DNA from: an uncultured Pseudomonadota bacterium
Lineage (GTDB): Bacteria > Myxococcota_A > Bradymonadia > Bradymonadales > Bradymonadaceae
Reading direction: 5' to 3'
NCBI GenBank assembly: GCA_913057905.1
Contig: CAJXPB010000001.1
Coordinates: 1,426,001-1,490,000, forward strand
Length of the DNA: 64,000 nucleotides
Shown here: positions 36,512 through 45,721 of the stretch, in pieces
Layout: the number at the start of each line of letters is the position of its first letter
Position numbering within the stretch: position 1 is the first letter of the stretch
The notes under the pieces: model-generated
Told to the model about the DNA's origin: nothing
Database searches by the model: none
What the model saw: the letters and a program-made list of their open reading frames with translations, nothing else
Translations under genes and position numbers: made by a program

Positions 36512-37339
36512 ATGAGCGAAGAACTTCTGATCACCGCGGCGGTCAACGGCGCGGAGACAAATCGCAGACAGACGCCCTACGTCCCCTACACCCCCGCCGA
36601 GATCGCCGAAGAGGCCGAGCGGTGCCGTCACTGCGGCGCCGCGATGGTGCATGTACACGGACGCAAGCCCGACGGCGATGCCACCCAGGATCGCCAGACA
36701 TACCGGCGCATTCTGCAGGCGATCCGCGACCGGACCGACGTACTCGTCCAGTTCTCGACCGGCGGTGCCGTCGGCATGGACATCGAGGAGCGCATCGAGG
36801 CCCTCGACTTAAAGCCAGACATGGCCACGCTCACGACGGGAACGGTCAATTTCGGCGACGGTGTCTTCATGAACAGCCTTCCTCAAATTCGCACCGTAGC
36901 CGAACGGCTGAACACCCACGACGTTCGTCCGGAGATCGAGATCTTCGATACCGGCATGGTCGACACGGCACTGCGCCTGGTCGACGAGGGGTTACTCGAG
37001 CCGCCGCTTCACTTTGACTTCGTCCTCGGCGTCCCCGGTGGAATGGGCGGGCGCGCCGAAAACCTGGAATTCCTGGTATCGATGATCCCCTCGGAGAGCA
37101 CCTGGTCGGTCGCCGGGGTGGGGCGTCACGAGCTCCCCCTAGCCAAAAAGGCGATTGAGATGGGCGGCCACGTGCGAGTGGGGCTCGAGGACAACATCTA
37201 CGTCAGCAAGGGTGAGTTGGCGAAGGGGTCCTTCGAACTGGTCGAGAAAGTGGTGGAGATGGGTCGCGCGGAGGGGCGAGATCCCATGGGGCCCGACCGG
37301 GCCGAAGAGATGCTGCGGCTCGATGCGACAGAACGATGA
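36512..37339 (+). CDS. kce: 3-keto-5-aminohexanoate cleavage enzyme (Kce/BKACE family)
   Basis: BKACE enzymes (DUF849) transfer the acetyl end of a beta-keto acid to CoA partners; Kce converts 3-keto-5-aminohexanoate plus acetyl-CoA to acetoacetate plus 3-aminobutyryl-CoA. The 275-residue TIM barrel has the zinc ligands HVHGR (His47, His49) and Glu226 in VGLEDNIY, plus the early Glu (NGAETNR). With kal beside it, the lysine-fermentation assignment is better than for most BKACE proteins, but the other genes of that pathway are not in the window. Confidence 0.87.
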   Translation: MSEELLITAAVNGAETNRRQTPYVPYTPAEIAEEAERCRHCGAAMVHVHGRKPDGDATQDRQTYRRILQAIRDRTDVLVQFSTGGAVGMDIEERIEALDLKPDMATLTTGTVNFGDGVFMNSLPQIRTVAERLNTHDVRPEIEIFDTGMVDTALRLVDEGLLEPPLHFDFVLGVPGGMGGRAENLEFLVSMIPSESTWSVAGVGRHELPLAKKAIEMGGHVRVGLEDNIYVSKGELAKGSFELVEKVVEMGRAEGRDPMGPDRAEEMLRLDATER

Positions 37340-37462
37340 ACCGCCAACGGCGGGGACTTTCGACGAGACTGGAGCGTATGGGTGCTTATCCTTTGTACAC
37401 AGTAGCCATCATTGGTTCATACGTCCGTCGTACCACCTGAACTCCACACCCATGGATTTGCC

Positions 37463-37756
37463 ATGACCAAGAAGGAATTCGTCGACGTCATCAACCAGGC
37501 CGCCGCCGACAAAGGTATTGAACTGACCAAAAAGGATACCAACACGCTGCTGGACATCATCTTCGACAAGGCCGCCGAGACCATCGAGGACGAAGAACGG
37601 TTTTCGTTCCCGCGCTTCGGGACCTTCAAGCTTCGCTGGCAGGACTCTCGAAAGGGAGTAAACCCTCAGAACCCCGACGAACGGATCACCATTCCGGCGC
37701 GAAACGTCGTCAAGTTCAAACCGGCGCCGAAACTCAAAAAGCGCGTCAACAACTGA
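37463..37756 (+). CDS. hup: HU-family nucleoid DNA-binding protein
   Basis: The 97-residue protein starts MTKKEFVDVINQAA and shows the HU/IHF fold: two N-terminal helices and then FPRFGTFKLRWQDSRKGVNPQNPDERITIPARNVVKFKPAPKLK, including the conserved RxGxNPQ and the proline that intercalates into DNA. It stands alone with a strong terminator 25 bp downstream. HU compacts and bends DNA. Confidence 0.94.
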   Translation: MTKKEFVDVINQAAADKGIELTKKDTNTLLDIIFDKAAETIEDEERFSFPRFGTFKLRWQDSRKGVNPQNPDERITIPARNVVKFKPAPKLKKRVNN

Positions 37757-37781
37757 CAGCCGTTACAGATTGCAGAATGAG

Positions 37782-37822
37782 AAAAGGCCGGAACGCCCCG
37801 TGAAGGGCGCTCCGGCCTTTTT
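37782..37822. terminator. Bidirectional terminator between hup and the convergent lipoprotein
   Basis: A-tract and GGCCGGAACGCCC pair with GGGCGCTCCGGCC followed by TTTTT, forming a long GC stem with one mismatch. The A-tract on one side and the T-tract on the other let it act in both directions; the two genes converge here. Confidence 0.9.
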
Positions 37823-37843
37823 AGTCATCGGGTCCGTCGGACA

Positions 37844-39859
37844 TCACTCGCCGGGAAAGCTTTGGGTCACGATGTCTCTCGGGTAAATCGCTTTGTTGCC
37901 CCAGTTGATCTTACCCACGTACCAGAAGTCGAAGGTATCCTCGAGGAACTTGTTCTTGAACTCCTTGCGGAGCACTCCGTTGAGGTAGATGCGGACTGTG
38001 GCGTAACTCTCGCCGAACCCGTTGTCGTCGAAGTAGAAGACACCGACCTGATATTCGGTACTAGCCTGCGGTCCATCTTGGTTGATATTTTCGGGGCCGG
38101 CGCCATCGGTGTCATCGATGTCCAGCGAGGGGTCGCCGGCGGATTGGTTTTCAGGCGGCCAGTCCGCAGTCTTGTTCTCCCAGAAGATGTCACCGGGAGC
38201 CTCGTTCCAGTCGGCGCTGGGGAGCTTGTAGTGGAGGTCCAGGTCGGTTCCCTCCGAATCCGTCTGATCGCTGTCGCCGGGTGTATCCCAGACGAGCTGG
38301 ATGTGGACGTCCTCGTCGGGAATCGCCTTGATGGTGACGATGGCTCGTTGCCCGCAGCTTCGCGTGCCGTCGTCGTCGTAGGCGGTCAGCTCCACCTTGT
38401 AGGTTCCAGCCAAGTCGAGGAACAGGGTGGGACTCGGCGCGCTGGCGTCTGACAGACGTGCCGTCGAGTCCTCGGGGCGTTCGGTGAGCGCCCAACTGTA
38501 CCGCTCGATGCTGCCGTCGTCGGTGCTGTTGTCGGAGTAAAGCTTAACGGTCTCGAGCGGAAGAGTGTTCAACGTGGTCCGCCGCCGCGAGGACCCGTCG
38601 ACGATCGATCCTTCGGCCACGGCATTCGGACACTCGTTGTCCGTGCCTTCGCCGGTCAGGGAGATCTCGTGGTTTCGCTTGGTCGGGTCGTTGCTCTCAA
38701 TCTCGAGGGTCCCGTTGTACTCGGTGCCGGACATGGCGGGCGTGAAGTTGACGGTGAATGTCTTTCGGGTTTCGCCGCCGAGCTCCCATGTCGTATCCGG
38801 ATCGCCGTCGGTGACCTCATTCGGAAGGTTGTCACCGGGGAGGGCGTAGATGCCGCCGGCATCGTCGGTCAGTTTAATCTCGCTGATTTCAAGTGTAGCC
38901 GACGGTCGGCAGTTCTCCATCGTAATCGTCTCGCTGGTCGTTCGATTCAGCGAACCGAGGCCGAAGTCGAGCTGAGTCTCGCTCGACAGGGCCAGGCACG
39001 GCGAGCCGACGTTCCCCTTCAGAGGAATTTCCCTGAACTCTTGGTTGGGGACATTCGTGGCGAGGGTCAGCCGCGAGCGTTCCACGGAGTTGTCGGTCGG
39101 CGAGAAGGTGACGCGAGCCCAGACACTGTCGTCGGGCAAAATCGTGCCGCTGCGGTCGACGAAGTCGAGTCCATTCGGCCAGACGTCTCCACGTTGGCCG
39201 GGAACGTCGTTTTCCGGGTCGGAGTTGCCATTCGCGGCGGCCTCCTGGTCGGGGAAACTGATCGAGAAGCGGGGATTCGGTCCCAGGGACATCTCCGAGA
39301 TCTCGAGGTAGTACTCTCCAACGCTGCTGATCTGGACCAGCTTACTCTGGGACCCGCCCGCCTCGACGCCCGAGAAAGAGAGCGCACCGCTGCTGTCGGT
39401 CCCGGAGATCGCCATATCCGCCGTCAACGACGGCAATGTAATCGACCACGAAGTCTTGTCTTCAGACTGGTCGTTGTGTTCGATAGCCACCGATGCGCTG
39501 TCGTCGACATCATTGGCCGGCTCGTAGCGTACGGTCAGTTCGAGGGTGTCCTCCGGCTGCAAGGTTTTGAGCCCGGTCCACTCGGAACCGACGGCAAAGA
39601 CCTCTTGGACGTCATCGCCCGACTCGCTGATCGACAGAGACTCGAGACGGAGGGTAGCATTCCCGTTATTCGTGATCGTAATCGTCTCCTCTTCCGAATT
39701 CCCGATATTGAAACTCGAGAACAACGGTGTATCGACGCTTATATCAGGCTCCCCTCCTTGCCTAATATTTCCTCCCCCATCGGTGTCTTCACAGGCCGTA
39801 AAGAGGAACAGTGCTGCGAACAGAATTGACAGTGTTCGAATGTGCCGCGAGATTCTCAT
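37844..39859 (-). CDS. Large lipoprotein with Hydin/choice-of-anchor-D repeats and PKD-like module
   Basis: GGGAG about 8 nt upstream supports the start. The 671-residue protein has a lipoprotein signal (LFLFTAC). Beta-rich repeats of the ASPM-SPD-2-Hydin/'choice-of-anchor D' kind follow (ETITITNNGNATLRLESLSI; ETITMENCRPSATLEISEI; FTVNFTPAMSGTEYNGTLEI) to about residue 400. Next comes a PKD-like module (YSWALTERPEDSTARL ... AGTYKVELTAYDDDGT), and a C-terminal domain (HIQLVWDTPGDSDQTDSEGTDLDLHY) resembling the YfaP-like beta domain of secreted proteins. It is likely surface-anchored. Function unknown. Confidence 0.8.
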   Translation of the reverse strand: MRISRHIRTLSILFAALFLFTACEDTDGGGNIRQGGEPDISVDTPLFSSFNIGNSEEETITITNNGNATLRLESLSISESGDDVQEVFAVGSEWTGLKTLQPEDTLELTVRYEPANDVDDSASVAIEHNDQSEDKTSWSITLPSLTADMAISGTDSSGALSFSGVEAGGSQSKLVQISSVGEYYLEISEMSLGPNPRFSISFPDQEAAANGNSDPENDVPGQRGDVWPNGLDFVDRSGTILPDDSVWARVTFSPTDNSVERSRLTLATNVPNQEFREIPLKGNVGSPCLALSSETQLDFGLGSLNRTTSETITMENCRPSATLEISEIKLTDDAGGIYALPGDNLPNEVTDGDPDTTWELGGETRKTFTVNFTPAMSGTEYNGTLEIESNDPTKRNHEISLTGEGTDNECPNAVAEGSIVDGSSRRRTTLNTLPLETVKLYSDNSTDDGSIERYSWALTERPEDSTARLSDASAPSPTLFLDLAGTYKVELTAYDDDGTRSCGQRAIVTIKAIPDEDVHIQLVWDTPGDSDQTDSEGTDLDLHYKLPSADWNEAPGDIFWENKTADWPPENQSAGDPSLDIDDTDGAGPENINQDGPQASTEYQVGVFYFDDNGFGESYATVRIYLNGVLRKEFKNKFLEDTFDFWYVGKINWGNKAIYPRDIVTQSFPGE

Positions 39860-40101
39860 GTATTTTCTCCCTTCGTGGCTTCGACTCGTTGGGACGTCGT
39901 TGCGGTCGCTTGTGAAATGGGTGGTCAGACCGAAACTGAGCCGGACGCACGGACTATAGAGAAATCCGTCTTACCAAGTCAAACCGATTACCCCGGGGAG
40001 TATTCCTCCCGAATCGAGGCTCACGGGCTGACGACTCAGGGGTCGCCCTCCCCTTCTCACTGTGTTGTACGAACGTCGGGGCCAGCGTGGTAGATTCTTT
40101 T

Positions 40102-41373
40102 TTAATTTCCCGAGCAGGTCCCCTGATTGCAGGTCTGTCCGCTGGGGCAGTCACAGTTGTCGGCGCACTCGTCCGGCGACTGGTTCGGATCGCGGCAGGT
40201 GCCGGAATTCATGTCGCACACGTCCCCCTCCGGACACTGCTGGTTGCAGCTACAGGGGGTCTGGCAGCGACCGTCGCGGCAGAATTCATCGCGAGCGCAC
40301 TCGGCATTGGTGCGACATTGCACGTCGGGATCGGGCTTGCAGAAACCGTTGCTGGCGCATTCGAAGCCCCGGTCGCAGTCGACATCCCGGTCGCACGCCG
40401 GGGTGCAGACGGCATCGACACAGATCTCGCCGACGGCGCAGTCGGGGTTGTGGCGGCATTCGATCGGCTGGCAGAGGCCCTGGCGGCAAAACTCACGCGA
40501 GCTGCAGTCGGCGTCCCCGGTACATTTTGAAAGGCACTCGCCATCGACGCAGAGGGCGTCGGAGTCGCACTCGTTGTTGAAGACGCACTCGGACTGGTTG
40601 CGCTGCTGACAGGTCCCGTCGATGCAGATCTCGTCGGACGCGCAGTCACTTCGGTGGACACATTCGGGCCCGTCGGCGGGCTCACAGACATACTCGCGGC
40701 AGACTTCACCGGGGTCGCACTGGGCATCTTCGGTGCACTCGGCGTCCGGGGCCTCGCACCGATTGTCGATGCAGCTTTCACCGGAATCGCAGTCGGACTT
40801 GGAGATGCATTCTCCCAGGCGCACGGACTCGCAGCTGCGGCGGCCTTCGCGGTTCGGCTGGGGCACGCACTGTTTGGGAATCTGGGTGTCACGGCTGACC
40901 GCCCGACATTCCAGGCCGTCGCCGCAGTCGGCATCGGATTCGCACTTTGTACTGCAAAAGGTCTCGCCCTGCCCCTCGAGGGAGATGCACCGCGCATCGG
41001 GATCGGCGCATCCGTAGGCGGTGCGACAGGACTGACAGGCGCCGCCGGACCCCTGATTGTCGCGGTCTCGGCGCTGGCAGTTGCCGTCGATGCAGACCCG
41101 CCCATCTCGGCAGGTGGTATCATCTTCGCAGACCCGTCCCTGGTCGCCGTCCGGGCGGTCGTCGCGGCAGGACCCGTCGCAGCGAGTCTCGGTCCAGCAC
41201 TCCTGCCAGCACTCGTACTGGTCGCAATAGGTCTCGCAGCGTTCGTACTCGTAGCAGGCATCGTCGCACTCGCCGTTTTGCCCATCCCCGGGCACGACCA
41301 GACACCCCGCGGCCCAGAGGGCCGTGGCCATCGTCGCCACGAATAGTCCTGACAGTCGAATATATCTGAGCAT
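40102..41373 (-). CDS. Cysteine-rich repeat lipoprotein
   Basis: ATG 41373 with GGGAG upstream gives a 423-residue protein with a signal ending ALWAAGC. Nearly all the rest is a tandem of 20-25-residue modules of the pattern C-x(5)-C-x(4-6)-C-x-(D/N)-G-x-C (CVDGECLSKC, CIDGTCQQRN, CRQGLCQPIEC), similar to the Dickkopf/EGF-like Cys-rich repeats common in myxobacterial outer-surface proteins. Cysteines are evenly paired, so many disulfides are expected outside the cell. The 1148-residue lipoprotein at 51.2-54.7 kb begins with the same modules. Confidence 0.82.
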   Translation of the reverse strand: MLRYIRLSGLFVATMATALWAAGCLVVPGDGQNGECDDACYEYERCETYCDQYECWQECWTETRCDGSCRDDRPDGDQGRVCEDDTTCRDGRVCIDGNCQRRDRDNQGSGGACQSCRTAYGCADPDARCISLEGQGETFCSTKCESDADCGDGLECRAVSRDTQIPKQCVPQPNREGRRSCESVRLGECISKSDCDSGESCIDNRCEAPDAECTEDAQCDPGEVCREYVCEPADGPECVHRSDCASDEICIDGTCQQRNQSECVFNNECDSDALCVDGECLSKCTGDADCSSREFCRQGLCQPIECRHNPDCAVGEICVDAVCTPACDRDVDCDRGFECASNGFCKPDPDVQCRTNAECARDEFCRDGRCQTPCSCNQQCPEGDVCDMNSGTCRDPNQSPDECADNCDCPSGQTCNQGTCSGN

Positions 41374-41487
41374 GGCGTCTCCCGTCGCGGTCGTCAGTGG
41401 GTCTGAAATCCATCGCGTCATCCGTCAGACGACTCGCCAGGCCGTCTATTCAAACCGGATGTTTCGAGCCCACTGGAGGACCCGTTG

Positions 41488-44487
41488 TCAAAATCCGGAG
41501 ACCCGAATCTTGCCCATCGGCACGCGATTCTCGCCGTCGTGGGCCGATCCCGGGCTGACCTTCATTCGGCTGCCGCCACGATAAAACCCGAAGTAAATCG
41601 TATAGACGCCGGTACTGGAGTACGGGTCGATCGTCAGCTCGTAGACGTCTTTGACGATGTCCCCTTCGAGCCAGTCGCTCGTCGGGAATTCGCCGCCGAC
41701 GGGATAGTGGTCGCCGTGGATCCGGCTGCCGGGATAGTCGACGTGCATAAAGATCTGCTGGTTACCCGGCACGGAGTCCAACACCTCGAAGTACGTCGTC
41801 AGCGTCGCCGTTTCGCCCCAACTGTAGGCGGGCGGGTTGCCCTCCTTGTCGAGCGAGTAGCCGAGCAACTTCAATCTGTTGTCGAAGGTTGGATGGATCT
41901 GGCTGCCGTCGGCTTCGAAGGTGACCTGATGGTCGATGTCGGGCTCCCCGTCGACGATCGCGTCGGCCACGAAGTTTTCGTCTTTCTCTCCATCCTCGAG
42001 CATGTTGCTGACGAGCAGGAGCTTGCTGGAGCGGGCATCCAGCACGGGGACATTCCTCTGGTAGCGTCTCCGGACGTACTTATTGAGACTCGAGAGGTCA
42101 TCTCGGCGAATGACCGCAAAGAAACGTTCTTGTTTGTCGAACATGTCCATAAAGCGACGACGGCTTCGGATGTTCTCGACCCCGCGCAGATACACCGAGG
42201 TGTCGTCGGTCGAGACCTGGTAGCGATACAGCGGCTCGTCGGCGTCCTGATGGGCAACGTAGGTCTCGAAGACGCTTCGTTGCGACAGGTGATGGCCGAT
42301 CTCCGGGGCGAAGGCGAAGAGAACGACCCCGGCCGTCAGGACAAAGACCGCCGTAATGCACGCACTTCCGGTCGACGGGGCTTCGAGGATTCGAACGATC
42401 CCTCCCATCCAGCCGTCGCGTCGACGGACCCGGGCCTTTTGCTCGGCGCGATGCCGGGTTCGTTCGGCTCCAGACCGCCCTTCGCCCCACTGGTGATACC
42501 ACTCCGCGATCGCCGCACGCTGTCCGAAGAGCCAGTAGACGCCGTAGACCACGAGGAGCCCCGCTACCAGCGACACGCCGATGACCGCCCAGATCGGTAT
42601 GCTGTCGGAGTACGCCGCGGTCACGCCCATTGTGATCGCGCCCGCCACTGCACCGATGCTCACGACGGCGTAGATCCAGCGGCCCGTCAGCTTCTTGTGT
42701 TCTTTGATCCAGTCGACCGCCAGCACCGCGACGGCGGGCCCCCCGAAGAAGAAGGCCACAAACAGCAGGACCCAGGTGTATCGAAGCAGGTCCATCAGCG
42801 GGGCAAACGAGAAGTGATCCGGGAGGCCGGCCTCCTCTTGGAGCATGGTAAAGAGCTCGATGAACCGAGCCGGCCATCGCTCCAGGTCCTTGGTCAGCAT
42901 GAAGACGACGGCGATGGCGGCAAACCCCATGGCGTAGCTGAGGACGGTACGCAGTCGCGCCCGTCGCCAGAACTCGGAATCGGCCAGCATGAACCCGATG
43001 CTCGCGGCGATCGGAAAGTATGCCGGGTAAAAGAAGTGGCCGTACAGCGAGCCGCCGGCCACCAGAATCAGACTCACAAAGATCCAGACGAGCATGAGCC
43101 GCTGGATCGATTCGCGCGGGTCGAGCAACCCCTGCCGGAGCCGGCCGTCCTCGTCGGTCAAACGCGTCGACCTGGCGAGGTATCCGACGCCGAGAGGGGC
43201 CAGCGCCACCCAGGGCAAAAGCGCGAAGCCGATCTGGCGGATCCAGAGGGCGAAGTGCATATGGTCCGTGGCGAACCCGCCGCCGTAGACCGTGTTGGTC
43301 AGCACGTAGTCCAGCACCGGGATGGTACCGACCACGTTGCCATGTTTCAGGAGCGTTGGATTTGCGTCGGCGTACGCTTCCAGCACCGGAATGATCAGTG
43401 CGGCCGCGACGGCGGCGCCCAGCATCCCTTCCGGCGAGCGAAGCCGCCGGACCGCCCGGGTGCGCCACCCGAGGGCGATCCCGATGCCGACGACCGCCAG
43501 CGGCAGGGTCACCGCCAGCAACTGTTCGGCATGTGGAGCCATCCATCGGTGCTGAGCATCGCCGGTGCTCAACGCCCACCCGACCACCGCCGCCGCGGCG
43601 GCGACGACACCGAGTGCACCGGCCACCTCGCCGGTTCCGATCATCGAAGATTCATCGTCTCGAGCCGTCTGTTCGAGACGGTAAAACGGGATCTGCGTCA
43701 AGGCGAAGACCGAGATTGTCGCGAGCGGCACCATCACCCCGAGATACCGTTGATCCAGAAAACAGAGGCCCAGCCCCAGTCCAAAGAGCACTCCCCACAG
43801 GTAGCGACGCCACCCCTCGGCTTCGACCATGCAGACAAAGGCCATCAGCGCCCCGGTGGTCGTCGCCACAAAGAGCATCTCGGCGGCGACGTTGTGAACG
43901 CCCAGGTAGATGGCGGGCATCGACAGAAAGGCCAGGATCGTCAGCAACGACGGCCAGGTGTCGTACCACCGACGCAACCAGAAGAGCCCGAGCACGGCGA
44001 TCAACAATATGGCGAAGGCCATGGGGGCCCGGGCCGACCATTCGAGCTCGCCGACCGGGACCTCACCTTCGGCGTCGATGTCAGCAGTCAGGCTCGCCGA
44101 GACCAGCCATGTCTTGAGCAACGACCGATGGACGGGCTCTCCATCACGGGTCGGCACGGCCCAGTTGTACGACGGTGCGGTCAGTCCGCGCTCTTCGAGG
44201 GGCTCCGGTTCACCGCGATCCTGATATTCTTGGGCGACCAGCACGTCGCCGGCCTCCCAGGGTTCCCAGATGCCGAGCTCGCCGAGCAGCCCGAAGCAGA
44301 GGACCCCTCCGAGACCGACGACGGCGGCCACCGCCAGGACGAGCCCACGCCGCGATTCCCAGAAGGACGTCCAGCCCGGCCACAACCTCGGTTCGTGCGA
44401 AAAACCCTCGTCGGAACGGCCCTCTTTCGAGACCCCATCATCGTTCGCCAACTCCGAATCGCCCGTCTGTCCCTTCGTGTCGTTCAC
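41488..44487 (-). CDS. Giant GT39/PMT-type membrane glycosyltransferase with periplasmic C-terminal domain
   Basis: GTG 44487 (GGGAG 9 nt upstream) gives a 999-residue protein; an upstream start at 44541 would add 18 residues. After an acidic cytoplasmic N-terminus there are a dozen or more membrane helices typical of the ArnT/PMT (GT39) superfamily. The first periplasmic loop has GIWEPWEAGDVLVAQ, an acidic motif in the position of the catalytic Asp/Glu. The last ~270 residues are soluble (KLLLVSNMLEDGEKDENF ... FFEV-like beta-rich end) and have no family I recognise. It probably transfers a lipid-linked sugar in the periplasm. Confidence 0.78.
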   Translation of the reverse strand: MNDTKGQTGDSELANDDGVSKEGRSDEGFSHEPRLWPGWTSFWESRRGLVLAVAAVVGLGGVLCFGLLGELGIWEPWEAGDVLVAQEYQDRGEPEPLEERGLTAPSYNWAVPTRDGEPVHRSLLKTWLVSASLTADIDAEGEVPVGELEWSARAPMAFAILLIAVLGLFWLRRWYDTWPSLLTILAFLSMPAIYLGVHNVAAEMLFVATTTGALMAFVCMVEAEGWRRYLWGVLFGLGLGLCFLDQRYLGVMVPLATISVFALTQIPFYRLEQTARDDESSMIGTGEVAGALGVVAAAAAVVGWALSTGDAQHRWMAPHAEQLLAVTLPLAVVGIGIALGWRTRAVRRLRSPEGMLGAAVAAALIIPVLEAYADANPTLLKHGNVVGTIPVLDYVLTNTVYGGGFATDHMHFALWIRQIGFALLPWVALAPLGVGYLARSTRLTDEDGRLRQGLLDPRESIQRLMLVWIFVSLILVAGGSLYGHFFYPAYFPIAASIGFMLADSEFWRRARLRTVLSYAMGFAAIAVVFMLTKDLERWPARFIELFTMLQEEAGLPDHFSFAPLMDLLRYTWVLLFVAFFFGGPAVAVLAVDWIKEHKKLTGRWIYAVVSIGAVAGAITMGVTAAYSDSIPIWAVIGVSLVAGLLVVYGVYWLFGQRAAIAEWYHQWGEGRSGAERTRHRAEQKARVRRRDGWMGGIVRILEAPSTGSACITAVFVLTAGVVLFAFAPEIGHHLSQRSVFETYVAHQDADEPLYRYQVSTDDTSVYLRGVENIRSRRRFMDMFDKQERFFAVIRRDDLSSLNKYVRRRYQRNVPVLDARSSKLLLVSNMLEDGEKDENFVADAIVDGEPDIDHQVTFEADGSQIHPTFDNRLKLLGYSLDKEGNPPAYSWGETATLTTYFEVLDSVPGNQQIFMHVDYPGSRIHGDHYPVGGEFPTSDWLEGDIVKDVYELTIDPYSSTGVYTIYFGFYRGGSRMKVSPGSAHDGENRVPMGKIRVSGF

Positions 44488-44646
44488 GTCGTCCGACTCC
44501 CGGCAAGAAGCTATGCAGACTACCCCTACGGCGACTATCACACTCCCCGATGCCCTTCAATTTTCGCCGGCGTCGGGCGCTTGACCCGCTTCTGAGAATG
44601 TCCGACAAACAGCCTCGCGCGACCATGTGTTCTACTTGGAGGTTCC

Positions 44647-45003
44647 ATGTTTAAGGATTTGCTCGCTCAGGTCGTCAAGAATGTCGACGGGACCCTCGGT
44701 TGCGTACTCATCGGGTTTGACGGCATTCCGATCGAGAGTATCTATCCCGACGAGGAGATCCCGCAGATGGATGCGATTGCCGTCGAGCTGAGCAATCTTC
44801 TGGCCAAGTTTCGCCGGCTTCAAAATTACGACATGGGCGATGTCGACGAAGTGTCGGTCACCATCGGCCCCATCAACACTCTGGCGCACGTCGTCGGCGA
44901 TGAATATCTGCTGATGCTTGCCCTGGATCGGGAGGCCGACATCGGCCGCGGCCAGAACATGTTGCGTCTCATCGCTCCGGCCTTTGAGCGCGAGATCCAG
45001 TAG
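44647..45003 (+). CDS. Roadblock/LC7-domain protein
   Basis: The 118-residue protein is a single roadblock/LC7 (MglB-like) domain: LLAQVVKNVDGTLGCVLIGFDGIPIES at the N-terminus and LMLALDREADIGRGQNMLRL at the end. Such proteins regulate small Ras-like GTPases such as MglA in polarity and motility. No GTPase gene lies next to it; efp follows 49 nt downstream on the same strand. It may serve in a GTPase module encoded elsewhere. Confidence 0.86.
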   Translation: MFKDLLAQVVKNVDGTLGCVLIGFDGIPIESIYPDEEIPQMDAIAVELSNLLAKFRRLQNYDMGDVDEVSVTIGPINTLAHVVGDEYLLMLALDREADIGRGQNMLRLIAPAFEREIQ

Positions 45004-45052
45004 GCGACCCCTCACAGAAACCGTTGCACTCAACCTTTTGGAGTCACCATCC

Positions 45053-45619
45053 ATGCCTGTCGAAACCCAGGATTTTTATCGAAATATCAAGATCGAAATC
45101 GACGGTGAGCCCTACAAGGTAGTCGAATGTCAGCACGTCAAACCCGGAAAAGGCGTCGGGTATGTGAAGACGACGATCCGCAATCTGTTGAACGGTCGAA
45201 CTCGCCAGGAGACGTTCCGATCCGGCGAGACCTACGACCAGCCGATGCTCGAGTCCAAGAAGATGCAGTACCTGTACAAGGACGACGACCACTTCGTCTT
45301 CATGGACAATGACAACTACGAGCAGATCCGTGTCGACCCACAGGCCGTCGAAGAAATCGCCGACCTGCTGCAGGAAAACGGCGAGGTCGAGATACTTTTC
45401 TGGGAAGATAAACCCATTCAGGTCGACCTCCCCACGTTCGTGGACCTGGAGATCGTCGAGGCACCTCCCGGGGTCAAGGGAAACACCGCCCAGGGCGGCA
45501 CCAAACGTGTGACCCTGGAGACCGGCGCGGAGGTCGAGGTGCCGCTGTACCTCGAGCGCGGAGAGAAGGTCCGCATCGACACCCGAAGTCGGGAGTACGT
45601 CGAACGGGTCAACGAATGA
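45053..45619 (+). CDS. efp: Translation elongation factor P
   Basis: EF-P relieves ribosome stalling at polyproline. The 188-residue protein has the three-domain KOW/OB layout, with the modifiable lysine at position 33 in HVKPGKGVGYVK, and ends with the conserved IDTRSREYVERVNE. The lysine (not arginine) suggests EpmA/B-type or no modification. Sits between the roadblock gene and the TPR gene. Confidence 0.97.
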   Translation: MPVETQDFYRNIKIEIDGEPYKVVECQHVKPGKGVGYVKTTIRNLLNGRTRQETFRSGETYDQPMLESKKMQYLYKDDDHFVFMDNDNYEQIRVDPQAVEEIADLLQENGEVEILFWEDKPIQVDLPTFVDLEIVEAPPGVKGNTAQGGTKRVTLETGAEVEVPLYLERGEKVRIDTRSREYVERVNE

Positions 45620-45721
45620 CCCTTCTCCCGGTTGAAACGCCCTCTCAGGGTGATCTACTTTCTGGGCGGCCTCGTCCGCGTGAGCGTGCCCACTCGACCC
45701 CGACCTTTTCAGGGCCTGTCC

